Positions 34,749 through 43,574 of a stretch of DNA of 64,000 nucleotides are shown piece by piece. Numbering within the stretch: the first letter of the stretch is position 1; every line of letters begins with the position of its first letter. The stretch lies in contig NZ_MSPW01000002.1 in NCBI RefSeq assembly GCF_001955655.1, forward strand, positions 62,001 through 126,000, read 5' to 3'. The translations under genes and the position numbers were made by a program. Source of the stretch: Viridibacillus arenosi (GTDB lineage Bacteria; Bacillota; Bacilli; Bacillales_A; Planococcaceae). The notes under the pieces are model-generated. The model was given only the letters and a program-made list of their open reading frames with translations, had not been told where the DNA came from and did no database searches.

Positions 34749-37439
34749 TTAATTATTGTTACTAGTACCATTGTTTTCAGTACTATTCTCTTTATCTTTA
34801 TCTTTATCTTTATCTTTATCCTTGTCCTTATCGGTACTTGGGTCCTTGTCTTTATCTTGCTCTGTTGTATTGTCTTTGTCTGTTGTCGGTTTATTATTAT
34901 CTGTATTAGGTTTCTGGTTCTTATCTTTGTCTTTGTCAGTATTTACGTTTGAATTTGAAGAATTGTTATTCGGTTGTTTATCTTTATCTTTATTCTTATC
35001 TTTATCCTGGTCTTTCTCATCATCAGGTTTGTTCGCAGCATCTAATTTCTCTTTCTCTTTTGGTGATAGAATACCTGCAGGATCTCCACCTAGGATACCT
35101 AACATACGAGAGATAAAGTCAGGATTTAAGCCACCACTTGAGTTGAAACTATCATCTGGACTAGTAGGTAGCATCACTTGAGAGTTAAATAAATCAGTAC
35201 GTGAAAAGCCTGCTTTTGAACATGCTGAAGATAATGCTCGACCAGACAAACCACAGAATGTTTGACTTACTACACCTGCAGGAGCAGAGAAGCGTTTGCC
35301 AGATGCTGTAGCTAATTTTGGATTAGAATCATAAACAGAGTTCATCAGTTTAGCCCATAACAAATTAATACGAGTACTTGGTTGCAAGTAAGTCTCATTG
35401 TATTGATAAAGTGTTTGTGGTGTATCATAACCCATCCATACACCTAGTGAAATGTCAGGATTGTATCCAACCAACCAAACGTCTTTATATTCTTGAGATG
35501 TACCTGTTTTAGCCGCGAAGTCTGCACTAAATTTCAGGCCAGCATTTGCTGTTGTACCAGTTCCTTGTTTCAATACATCACGCATCATATCCGTAATGAT
35601 ATATGAAGTTTGAGGACTATATACTTGTTTCGCTTTAGATTTGTGTTTATATACTGTTTTGCCATCCGAGTCAACAATTTTAGAAATCATATAACCATCT
35701 ACGAATTTACCTCCATTTGCAAATGTTGCAAATGCATTCGTATTTTCTTCCACAGTTACACCGTATTTTAGCGCTCCAATAGAAGTTGAGTAGTTCGTGT
35801 AATCATCTGCATCCAAATTTGAGAATCCGTTTTTAACTAATAAATCAGCAGGTCTACGGTTCATAATTTGGCTGTACAGTCGGATTGCTGGTAAGTTTTG
35901 AGAGTCTTTTAATGCTTCACGTGCCGAAATAATACCTCGGTTATCACTTTCAGTATAGTTGGATGGAGACCATCCGTTAATATTGAATTTCACATCGACT
36001 ACAGGACTACCTGCCCCGATTAATCCATATTCAATCGCTGGTGCATAAACTAGAAGTGGCTTCATAGTAGAACCATTTGAACGTTTGGCTTGAGTCGCAT
36101 GATTTAGTTCTTCTAATTTAAAGTCACGACCACCGATAAAGCTTAAAATTTTACCTGTTTTGTTTTCCATGACAATACTACCAACTTGTACAGGCACATC
36201 AACTTGTTTGCTTTTTCCAGTCTCTGAATCTGTAACAGTCTTTTTAAATGTAGCACCGTAATAGGTAAAGTTATCTTTTACATTTTGCATATTATCATAC
36301 ATTTTCTTATCAATCGTAGAGTAAATCTTGTAACCTTTTGATCGCAATTCACGATCTGCTAAGATTGTATATTTTTCTTTTAATTTCTTTTCATTTTTTA
36401 ATCGTTTTGGATCTAATCCATCTTTTTTAGCTAAAATAGTAGCCATTATATCTTTTGCACGGCTTTCAATTTCGTATGTTACATATGGATACTTTTCTTC
36501 TGGGCGAAGTTCTGGTTTACGGAAATCTTTTTTAATTTTGTATTTCAAGGCTTTTTTATATTGCTTGTCCGTAATATAGCCTGTTTCATGCATACGATAT
36601 AGAACAGTTTTCATACGGTTAACACCAAGTGCTAATGAATCTTTATCTTTAAGCTTTCCTTGCTGTGTAAATGGTGTATAGGCATAAGGTGATTGTGGAA
36701 TCCCTGCGATATAGGCAGCTTGTGCAAGGTTAAGTTCACTTGCTTTTTTATTGAAAATACCTTCAGCCGCTGTTTCGATTCCAGCAATATTGCGACCAGA
36801 TGCATTTCTACCATAAGGAATAATATTTAAATAAGCTTCTAAAATTTCGTCTTTGTCCATGAATTTTTCAAGTCGCATTGCGAGTAATAGTTCCTTAGCT
36901 TTACGCTCGTATGAAACTTCGTTTGTTAAAATTTGATTTTTAATTAATTGCTGCGTTAATGTGGAGCCACCTGTTTGAGTTGAAGAGTTCGTTACATCTT
37001 GTAACAATCCACGGAAAACTGCTTTTGGTACAATCCCGTTATGTTCATAGAAGTATTCATCCTCAGTAGCTAGTACTGCATTAATTACATTAGTCGAGAC
37101 CTTATCTAGAGTTGTTTCGCGTCGTTCTAAGTCCGAACGCATTTTACCTAAATATTTTCCACCTGCGAAGTAGAGATCACTTGTTTCATCATAAGTTAAA
37201 ATGTCGCTACGCATTTCAGCTTTTGCTCGCAGAGGCTCTTCTTTTACGAGGGAAGCAAAATATCCAGCGCCAATAGACCCTACAAATATAAAACCTATAA
37301 CTGCTAATGTGATAAATAATAAACATAAATTCCAGATTACGCTTGATGTTATACGTAGTGTTTTCATCCATCTCATAGAAGTCATTTCTTGAAAAAGATT
37401 GTCTATTTTTTCAACCCATTTTTTAAATTGTTCTATCAC
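34749..37439 (-). CDS. Class A penicillin-binding protein (transglycosylase/transpeptidase)
   Basis: An 896-residue bifunctional peptidoglycan synthase. One N-terminal membrane helix (~30-60) is followed by a GT51 transglycosylase (EDEYFYEHNG, GGSTLTQQLIKN, RKAKELLLA, EAYLNIIPYGRNASG). The transpeptidase has SxxK STMK (~455), SxN SQN (~511) and KTGTS (~643). From ~800 the tail is almost only Asp, Lys, Asn, Ser and Thr, with (DK)n runs encoded by an in-frame CTTTAT (complement) hexamer repeat. Such tails occur on some PBP1A-type proteins and may sit in the wall. It occupies the acuA-tyrS interval, where B. subtilis has acsA and others. Confidence 0.94.
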   Translation of the reverse strand: MIEQFKKWVEKIDNLFQEMTSMRWMKTLRITSSVIWNLCLLFITLAVIGFIFVGSIGAGYFASLVKEEPLRAKAEMRSDILTYDETSDLYFAGGKYLGKMRSDLERRETTLDKVSTNVINAVLATEDEYFYEHNGIVPKAVFRGLLQDVTNSSTQTGGSTLTQQLIKNQILTNEVSYERKAKELLLAMRLEKFMDKDEILEAYLNIIPYGRNASGRNIAGIETAAEGIFNKKASELNLAQAAYIAGIPQSPYAYTPFTQQGKLKDKDSLALGVNRMKTVLYRMHETGYITDKQYKKALKYKIKKDFRKPELRPEEKYPYVTYEIESRAKDIMATILAKKDGLDPKRLKNEKKLKEKYTILADRELRSKGYKIYSTIDKKMYDNMQNVKDNFTYYGATFKKTVTDSETGKSKQVDVPVQVGSIVMENKTGKILSFIGGRDFKLEELNHATQAKRSNGSTMKPLLVYAPAIEYGLIGAGSPVVDVKFNINGWSPSNYTESDNRGIISAREALKDSQNLPAIRLYSQIMNRRPADLLVKNGFSNLDADDYTNYSTSIGALKYGVTVEENTNAFATFANGGKFVDGYMISKIVDSDGKTVYKHKSKAKQVYSPQTSYIITDMMRDVLKQGTGTTANAGLKFSADFAAKTGTSQEYKDVWLVGYNPDISLGVWMGYDTPQTLYQYNETYLQPSTRINLLWAKLMNSVYDSNPKLATASGKRFSAPAGVVSQTFCGLSGRALSSACSKAGFSRTDLFNSQVMLPTSPDDSFNSSGGLNPDFISRMLGILGGDPAGILSPKEKEKLDAANKPDDEKDQDKDKNKDKDKQPNNNSSNSNVNTDKDKDKNQKPNTDNNKPTTDKDNTTEQDKDKDPSTDKDKDKDKDKDKDKENSTENNGTSNNN
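34790..34819 (-). repeat. Hexamer repeat encoding Asp-Lys in the PBP tail
   Basis: Five perfect copies of CTTTAT on the plus strand (ATAAAG on the coding strand), followed leftward in the protein by more degenerate DK units. Length change in six-base steps would keep the frame. Confidence 0.85.
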
Positions 37440-37501
37440 TAAATCGACCTCCTAAAATCTCGTTAATTATACCATAATTGATTTATGACTAATAATATTT
37501 A

Positions 37502-37529
37502 TTGACAATGAATCTAAATGAAGTACAAT
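37502..37529 (+). promoter_or_regulatory. Promoter for the tyrS T-box leader
   Basis: TTGACA (37502-37507), 16-bp spacer, TACAAT (37524-37529); start of transcription expected near 37536. Confidence 0.75.
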
Positions 37530-37535
37530 AGTCAT

Positions 37536-37769
37536 TAATAGTTTTTCGAGCGTTGAAAAGTGCGCAGTAGTGAACATATTCCCTGTATAGAGAGCTAGCG
37601 GTTGGTGTAAGCTAGTCATAATATGGACACGAATTACACATTTGGAGCGAGAACGTAAGCGTCGCGTTAAGACGTATGAGCCGGAAGAATCATTTTTTCT
37701 TCAAGCTGGGTGGTACCGCGTTAAATTGTGATTAACGTCCCTGCATATTAATATGCAGGGACTTTTTTT
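37536..37769 (+). ncRNA. Tyrosine T-box riboswitch leader of tyrS
   Basis: The conserved T-box GGGTGGTACCGCG is at 37708-37720. A terminator GTCCCTGCATAT / ATATGCAGGGAC plus seven T lies at 37737-37769. The 5' part contains the AGAGAGCTAGC...GCTAG stem I distal region. A TAC triplet followed by A at 37635-37637 is the likely tyrosine specifier. The bulge UGGU fits a discriminator A, as in tRNA-Tyr. Uncharged tRNA-Tyr is expected to stabilise the antiterminator and raise tyrS expression. Confidence 0.92.
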
Positions 37770-37780
37770 ATTTATATTAG

Positions 37781-39058
<1,278 letters not shown>

Positions 39059-39060
39059 AT

Positions 39061-39227
39061 GCTGAAGGCGCTCGTTTTAAGGAACGTAACCTAAGTGCGC
39101 GGCGTCCTGCCGCAACGGTTACGTGACCCACATCCTGTGGGCCTTCGACAAGCACTGGAACTTTCGAAACAAAAGCATTTTTTCAGCTTTTGTCCGAGAA
39201 AGTGGAAGTGACCTCGAGCAGCTGAAT
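39061..39227. repeat. GC-rich structured intergenic element B after tyrS
   Basis: Nested inverted repeats occur between tyrS and its terminator. They are ACGTAACC / GGTTACGT (39084-39091 / 39117-39124) enclosing GCGGC / GCCGC, a perfect CCCACA / TGTGGG hairpin (39127-39141), and a long imperfect stem (39153-39210) including ACTTTC / GAAAGT and ACAAAAGC / GCTTTTGT. GCTCG / CGAGC closes the whole. It shares AAAAGCATTTTTT (39171-39183) with element A. The rest of the 39059-39486 gap holds two terminators and no gene. Confidence 0.5.
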
Positions 39228-39258
39228 ATGTTGATTAAAGTACTAATAATTAGTCATC

Positions 39259-39298
39259 AAGACTACTGTTCATTCTAAAGTGAGCAGTAGTCTTTTTT
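39259..39298 (+). terminator. Terminator after tyrS
   Basis: AAGACTACTGTTCA / TGAGCAGTAGTCTT stem with one G-T wobble and a T-run. Confidence 0.9.
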
Positions 39299-39432
39299 GA
39301 ATTTATACAAAGAAGCATAGAACTTATAAATATTATGAATATTTAAGAAAACCTTTCTATACATAGAGTAGGCTCTTTTGTAAGAAAATAACCCTATTTA
39401 ATCGTAAAATATTGAAATATAAAAAGGGTTAC

Positions 39433-39466
39433 AAAAAAAGACTTCTCACTCAATGTGAAAAGTCTT
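39433..39466 (-). terminator. Terminator after the cobalamin-binding-type gene
   Basis: AAGACTTCTCAC / GTGAAAAGTCTT stem with one mismatch; plus-strand A-run gives a T-run leftward. Confidence 0.85.
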
Positions 39467-39486
39467 CTACTATTATTAAATTCATC

Positions 39487-40299
39487 TTATTTTTCAATTA
39501 TCCATTCAGGTAACGCGAGACTTTCATACTCTATGGGATGTATTAAGGTTGCCAATTTCAAAGCACCTTCTAGTAACCTAGGCGAAGGACGGCAATAGAG
39601 CCATTCCTCCATTACATGTAGGCGATCTAATTTTATAGCAGTCATTTCTGATGCACCTGGTCTTTTCAGAAGGTGTCCAGGTTTAATCCGGTGGTGTTGA
39701 ACACCGACCCAAGCTAAAAACGCATAATCAGGATTTCGTTTTAATACATCGTTCCATTCAGTCTGTACACTAGCTAATTCAACATCAGCAAAGAGGTTTA
39801 CACCACCCGCAATTTCACTTACTTCAGTCAACCAGTTAATACCGCCTGGTGTGAAAATGGGGTTTGGCCACCATTCCCAATATAATGAAGGTTTAATTTC
39901 GCAACTTTCGCCTATTTTCTTCATGCTAGAAACAAAGCTCTCAAATTCAGCAGCTCTTATCTCAGCATGTTCCAGTACGCCACATGCTTTACCTAGTATA
40001 CGTAAATCGTCAGCAATTTCTTGTAGACTATTAGGATTTAGAACGAGATGTGGGATTTTACGACGCTCGAGTTCCTCAATATTCTTCTCCATTCCAGGAA
40101 CGCTAAGCGAAGCAATGACGAGCTCGGGCTCCATGCTTTCAAGCAAATCCATATTAATAGAAAGATCCGGACCAAGGCGTGGTAAATGCTGAATAGAAGA
40201 TGGCCAATCAGAAAAATCATCTATAGCAATTAACTGATGCTCAAGTTGTAAATAGGTGAGTAGTTCAGTATTACTAGGGCAAATTGATATGATTTTCAT
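39487..40299 (-). CDS. BtuF-like cobalamin/siderophore-binding family protein without signal peptide
   Basis: A 270-residue protein of the periplasmic-binding-protein-like BtuF/FecB fold. The start MKIISICPSNTELLTYLQLE is typical of the first strand of these binding domains. LGPDLSINMDLLESMEPELVI and the long central helix match the family. No signal peptide or lipobox precedes the fold, and no permease or ATPase gene lies nearby. It therefore seems cytoplasmic and orphan, unlike transport-linked BtuF. Cytosolic members exist in other Bacillales, often annotated as cobalamin-binding protein. The ligand cannot be assigned. Terminators isolate it on both sides. Confidence 0.82.
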   Translation of the reverse strand: MKIISICPSNTELLTYLQLEHQLIAIDDFSDWPSSIQHLPRLGPDLSINMDLLESMEPELVIASLSVPGMEKNIEELERRKIPHLVLNPNSLQEIADDLRILGKACGVLEHAEIRAAEFESFVSSMKKIGESCEIKPSLYWEWWPNPIFTPGGINWLTEVSEIAGGVNLFADVELASVQTEWNDVLKRNPDYAFLAWVGVQHHRIKPGHLLKRPGASEMTAIKLDRLHVMEEWLYCRPSPRLLEGALKLATLIHPIEYESLALPEWIIEK

Positions 40300-40317
40300 T
40301 AATAAAAGACCTCCTTT

Positions 40318-40370
40318 AAAAAAATAGCCATTCGTTAAGTGTCATTATAACATAACGAATGGCTATTTTT
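40318..40370 (-). terminator. Terminator after the rhodanese/glutaredoxin operon
   Basis: AAAATAGCCATTCGTTA / TAACGAATGGCTATTTT, 17-bp perfect stem with 14-nt loop; works for leftward transcripts by the plus-strand A-run. Confidence 0.88.
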
Positions 40371-40404
40371 GGTTATAGATGAAAAGGCGAGTAGTAATGC
40401 TATG

Positions 40405-40758
40405 TTATGACCATCGACTCATACCACCTTTGACATTATAAACAGAAGTAAAGCCTGCTTTTGAAAGAATACTAGCAGCTCGAGCACTTCGCATACCACT
40501 TTGGCAGATAACGATGATTTCCCTGTTGGCGTCGAGTTTACTTACTTTGCTAGGTAGTTGATCTAGTGGGATATTTTGAAACTGTACAATATGTTGGGTA
40601 TTATATTCACCAGGTGTACGGACATCGATAAGTTGCTTAGATTTGTCATTTAGCATATTTTTTAAATCGGCTGTAGAAATATTTTTTACACCTTTTGCTG
40701 TTTTGGTGCGGAAGTAAATAAAAATAGCGATTGCAAGTAGTAAGATAATCCATTCCAT
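40405..40758 (-). CDS. Membrane-anchored rhodanese-domain protein
   Basis: A 117-residue single-domain sulfurtransferase with an N-terminal membrane helix (WIILLLAIAIFIYF). The rhodanese fold shows LIDVRTPGEYNTQHI and the active-site loop VICQSGMRSARAA with its catalytic Cys. It likely carries persulfide sulfur at the membrane face. Its start overlaps the stop of the upstream glutaredoxin-like gene by one base (TAATG), so the two are coupled. Control by the CstR-like regulator is inferred from operators in the shared intergenic region. Confidence 0.9.
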   Translation of the reverse strand: MEWIILLLAIAIFIYFRTKTAKGVKNISTADLKNMLNDKSKQLIDVRTPGEYNTQHIVQFQNIPLDQLPSKVSKLDANREIIVICQSGMRSARAASILSKAGFTSVYNVKGGMSRWS

Positions 40759-41027
40759 TATTGTAGTTCTCCGTTTCTATTAGTTGTTGTTAGTTGCTGG
40801 ATAATTTTCATAGCAGAAATTGGGTCATAACCAAGCACCCAATTACTATTAATATTGGTTTGGGGGACTCCGAGACGACCTGTTGCTGCCATTAGTTCTT
40901 GCACAATTTCAGGCTTTTCTTGAATATTTACTTCTTTATAGAGAATGTTTTGTTCGTTTAGAAAATTTTTCATTAATACGCAGTAACCACAATTTGTGGA
41001 TGAATAAACGGTCACGTCCAATTTCAT
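40758..41027 (-). CDS. Glutaredoxin-like protein
   Basis: An 89-residue glutaredoxin/NrdH-like thiol protein. The CxxC site is STNCGYCVLMKNFL (~13-16), and GRLGVPQTNI holds the cis-Pro region. It may reduce disulfides or persulfides formed during sulfide stress. AAGGAGG precedes the ATG at 41027. It leads the leftward transcript, whose promoter is at 41082-41110, with a predicted CstR-type operator in the spacer. Confidence 0.88.
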   Translation of the reverse strand: MKLDVTVYSSTNCGYCVLMKNFLNEQNILYKEVNIQEKPEIVQELMAATGRLGVPQTNINSNWVLGYDPISAMKIIQQLTTTNRNGELQ

Positions 41028-41061
41028 TTCGTTATTGCCTCCTTTCGATAGCTACTTCTAT

Positions 41062-41077
41062 ATACCCTGGTAGGTAT
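41062..41077. promoter_or_regulatory. CstR-type operator 1
   Basis: ATACC-CTGGTA-GGTAT, a perfect-armed 16-bp palindrome just downstream of the leftward -10 element, so it could block the leftward transcript. Confidence 0.55.
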
Positions 41078-41081
41078 TTTT

Positions 41082-41110
41082 AATATACTATGGAGGGTAT
41101 GAGTTTTCAA
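41082..41110 (-). promoter_or_regulatory. Leftward promoter of the glutaredoxin-rhodanese operon
   Basis: On the minus strand TTGAAA (41110-41105), 17-bp spacer, TATATT (41087-41082). Operator 2 lies mainly within the spacer. Confidence 0.65.
41085..41100. promoter_or_regulatory. CstR-type operator 2
   Basis: ATACT-ATGGAG-GGTAT, same 16-bp geometry as operators 1 and 3 with one arm mismatch, overlapping the leftward -10 and spacer. Confidence 0.5.
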
Positions 41111-41134
41111 CTAATTTGTTTATAACATCTTTAC

Positions 41135-41163
41135 TTGACACAATACCTTTAGGGGTATAGTAT
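41135..41163 (+). promoter_or_regulatory. Rightward promoter of the cstR-like gene with operator 3 in its spacer
   Basis: TTGACA (41135-41140), 17-bp spacer, TAGTAT (41158-41163). The spacer holds ATACC-TTTAGG-GGTAT (41143-41158), a third 16-bp ATACC-N6-GGTAT site. Confidence 0.65.
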
Positions 41164-41206
41164 CTATAAATGTTACACGATATGCTTGAATTGAGGTGAC
41201 GATAAT

Positions 41207-41470
41207 ATGGAGTATAATGATCAAATTAAGAATCGTTTGAAACGAATAGAAGGCCAGTTAAAAGGTATTATCCGCATGATTGAAGAAGAAAAAGAATGTA
41301 AAGATGTCATCACACAGTTATCTGCCTCTCGCTCAGCAATTGATCGCGCGATCGGACTTATTGTAAGTACTAATTTAGTACGTTGCATGGAAGATGAAAA
41401 TGAGCTTAAGGGGAAAGATAAAGAAACTTTAATAAAAGAAGCTGTAGATCTATTAGTGAAGAGTCGATAA
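41207..41470 (+). CDS. cstR: CsoR/CstR-family repressor, CstR (persulfide-sensing) type
   Basis: An 87-residue all-helical DUF156 repressor. It has Cys31 (EECKDV) and Cys60 (NLVRCME), exactly the cysteine pair of staphylococcal CstR. The histidine that copper-sensing CsoR carries four residues before the second Cys is Asn56 here. This argues for per- or polysulfide sensing rather than Cu(I). The flanking rhodanese and glutaredoxin genes and the GGGTAT-type palindromes agree. The RBS is weak (TTGAGGTGACGATA). The downstream rhodanese gene is 59 bp away on the same strand. Confidence 0.88.
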   Translation: MEYNDQIKNRLKRIEGQLKGIIRMIEEEKECKDVITQLSASRSAIDRAIGLIVSTNLVRCMEDENELKGKDKETLIKEAVDLLVKSR

Positions 41471-41529
41471 TCGTCTCTTCCTTATTTTCAATATTTTATA
41501 TACCAGGTGGGGTAAGGGAGATAATAAAA

Positions 41530-41826
41530 ATGAAATCAATTTCAGTAGAAGAAGTACAACAATTATTAGAATCGGGTAAAGAATTGAATTTAATCGATGT
41601 TCGTGAAGTGGATGAAGTAGCAGCAGGTATAATTCCAACAGCCATCAATATCCCTTTAGGTTTAATTGAATTTCGTATGAATGAATTAGATAAAACAAAA
41701 GAGTACATTATGGTTTGCCGTTCAGGTGGCCGTAGTGGCAACGCAACAATGTTTTTAGAAAATCAAGGCTTTAATGTAGTTAATATGGATGGTGGCATGT
41801 TAGCTTGGACAGGTGATGTCGAATAA
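41530..41826 (+). CDS. Single-domain cytosolic rhodanese
   Basis: A 98-residue sulfurtransferase with LIDVREVDEVAAGII and the active-site loop MVCRSGGRSGNAT (Cys~65). There is no membrane segment, so it is the soluble counterpart of the anchored rhodanese at 40405-40758. It lies in one unit with the cstR-like gene, AAGGGAG upstream. Moving sulfane sulfur from persulfides to acceptors is its expected job. Confidence 0.92.
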   Translation: MKSISVEEVQQLLESGKELNLIDVREVDEVAAGIIPTAINIPLGLIEFRMNELDKTKEYIMVCRSGGRSGNATMFLENQGFNVVNMDGGMLAWTGDVE

Positions 41827-41835
41827 ATTATAGCT

Positions 41836-41882
41836 ATAAGAATCGTATTAAAGAGTATGCATTTCGCATACTCTTTTTTATG
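41836..41882 (+). terminator. Possible terminator after the soluble rhodanese
   Basis: GAGTATGCATTTCGCATACTC (41853-41873) is a GAGTATGC / GCATACTC perfect stem followed by a T-run. Confidence 0.85.
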
Positions 41883-42118
41883 TGGCTAAACACTAAAAAA
41901 ATCAAGGTGTTTTATCGACCAATATGATTATTGGGTGGAAGCGTAATTGTAAAATCAAAAATTTCGGTTTTAAGGATTGCTGAAAAAAAGCTTAAGGACT
42001 TGATTAAACAGCGTTATTGTTGTGTTTTTCATATTTTCCATAAATATGTTTTCAATACAATATACCTATCTAATATTTGGTATGCTTTAAACAGAAAACT
42101 AGAAGGGAAGAATAATAA

Positions 42119-42769
42119 ATGAATGAATTACAAGAAACAAAGCAGCAAGAGGTGTTACATCCATTTTTCTCTATTTGGTTGCATCCTAAAAAAACGGCCA
42201 GGTATATTCTTGATTATAAAGGATTAGGTTACGCTATCATGTTCATATTGCTCGGAGGAATGGCGGGCGTACTCTTCGGTGCTATGGATTCGAAATTACC
42301 TTTAGATATTCCAACTTGGGGTATACTATTAATTTGTGTAATTGGTGGACCATTTATTGGATTGTTTTCATCTGCTATTGGGGCAGGGGTAATATTACTA
42401 ATAGGAAAGTTATTTAAAGGCAAGGCAACTTATAATGAGATGTTCAAAGTAATGGGGTTATCTTCAATTCCTCATATTTGGTTAGCACCCATTTTATTAT
42501 TATGGATGGCATTTTCACCAGAAACTTTCTTTCGGATGGATAGCGATTATCTTGAAGTGAAGAATCTTATAGTAACTCTAGTTTCGAGTCTAATCACGTT
42601 TTGTGTTACTATTTGGGCGGTTGTTATTAACGTAGGGGTAGTTGCAGAGACACATCGCTTTTCTAATTGGCGTGCATTTTTCACGATTTTCATTCCGGGC
42701 TTCCTTGCTTTTATCGTTTTACTTATTATTGTTATTATTTTTACGTTCTCATTTATTGGGCAAATGTAG
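42119..42769 (+). CDS. Yip1-domain membrane protein
   Basis: A 216-residue protein of the bacterial Yip1 family. It has an N-terminal cytoplasmic stretch (HPFFSIWLHPKKTARYIL, the typical family entry) and about five transmembrane helices. Function in bacteria is unknown. GAAGGG at 42102-42107 lies 11 bp before the ATG. The 292-bp gap before it contains the rhodanese terminator, and no gene I can support. The gene is alone before a hairpin at 42811-42855. Confidence 0.85.
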   Translation: MNELQETKQQEVLHPFFSIWLHPKKTARYILDYKGLGYAIMFILLGGMAGVLFGAMDSKLPLDIPTWGILLICVIGGPFIGLFSSAIGAGVILLIGKLFKGKATYNEMFKVMGLSSIPHIWLAPILLLWMAFSPETFFRMDSDYLEVKNLIVTLVSSLITFCVTIWAVVINVGVVAETHRFSNWRAFFTIFIPGFLAFIVLLIIVIIFTFSFIGQM

Positions 42770-42810
42770 AGTTTTAATTAGTAAATAATCTAGTTCTTTT
42801 CCACTCGAGG

Positions 42811-42855
42811 CTAATTGAACATCCAAATTTTTTGGATGTTCGTTAGTCTTTTTTT
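42811..42855 (+). terminator. Terminator after the Yip1 gene
   Basis: CTAATTGAACATCCAAA / TTTGGATGTTCGTTAG stem with one mismatch and a T-run. Confidence 0.88.
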
Positions 42856-42918
42856 ATACTACTTTTCTAAAGGTAGCTTAAAAAGGAATTAGTTTTAATT
42901 TAGTGGATAATATGTAAT

Positions 42919-42958
42919 AAAAAAACCTTGTACCCGATAAAACGGGTACAAGGTTTTG
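42919..42958 (-). terminator. Terminator after rpsD
   Basis: AAACCTTGTACCCG / CGGGTACAAGGTTT perfect 14-bp stem; plus-strand A-run gives T-run leftward. Confidence 0.92.
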
Positions 42959-42971
42959 GAAAGAACAAAGA

Positions 42972-43574
42972 TTAACGAGAGTAGTACTCTACGATATAAG
43001 CTTCGTTGATTTCAGCTGATAATTCGCTGCGTTCTGGAAGACGTACAAAAGTACCTTCTTTTTTGTCTGCATCGAATGATAGGTATTCTGGTACGAAGTT
43101 GTTTACTTCGATTGCTTCATTAACTGCAGTAAGGTTTTGAGATTTTTCACGAAGAGAAATCACTTGACCTGGTTTTACGCGGAATGAAGGGATATCAACG
43201 CGTTTACCATCAACCAAAATGTGGCCGTGGTTTACTAATTGACGAGATCCACGACGAGTGCGTGAAAGACCTAAACGGTAAACTAAGTTATCAAGGCGAG
43301 TTTCAAGAAGGATCATGAAGTTTTCACCGTGGATACCTTGCATTTTACCAGCTTTGTCGAATAGAGTACGGAATTGACGTTCGTTCATACCATACATATG
43401 ACGAAGTTTTTGTTTTTCTTGTAATTGTAAACCGTATTCTGATAATTTTTTACGTTGGTTAGGACCGTGTTGTCCTGGTGCGTAAGGGCGTTTTTCGATT
43501 TCTTTACCTGTGCCGCTTAGTGAAATACCAAGACGACGAGACAGTTTCCATGATGGACCTGTATAACGAGACAT
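42972..43574 (-). CDS. rpsD: 30S ribosomal protein S4
   Basis: A 200-residue primary rRNA-binding protein of the small subunit. [38 protein letters not shown] and the S4 domain ([30 protein letters not shown], ~90-155) are complete. It stands alone away from the main ribosomal operons, as in B. subtilis. AAAGGAGGA precedes the ATG. Its long 5' leader with a consensus promoter suggests the autogenous translational control known for Bacillus S4. Confidence 0.97.
   Translation of the reverse strand: MSRYTGPSWKLSRRLGISLSGTGKEIEKRPYAPGQHGPNQRKKLSEYGLQLQEKQKLRHMYGMNERQFRTLFDKAGKMQGIHGENFMILLETRLDNLVYRLGLSRTRRGSRQLVNHGHILVDGKRVDIPSFRVKPGQVISLREKSQNLTAVNEAIEVNNFVPEYLSFDADKKEGTFVRLPERSELSAEINEAYIVEYYSR

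Noticed and set aside
34756-35181. Plus-strand Leu/Ser-rich frame of 141 codons
   Set aside because: Antisense shadow of the Asp-Lys tail of the PBP.
31016-36000. cre sites for CcpA near acu genes
   Set aside because: I looked upstream of acuA, mbcS and ald for a TGNAANCGNWNNCA-like motif and found none convincing by eye.
41207-41470. Copper-sensing CsoR assignment
   Set aside because: The His ligand four residues before the second Cys is Asn, and the neighbours are sulfurtransferases rather than CopA/CopZ.
41931-42122. 63-codon frame upstream of the Yip1 gene
   Set aside because: No RBS, non-ATG start, overlap with the Yip1 start and no recognisable family.
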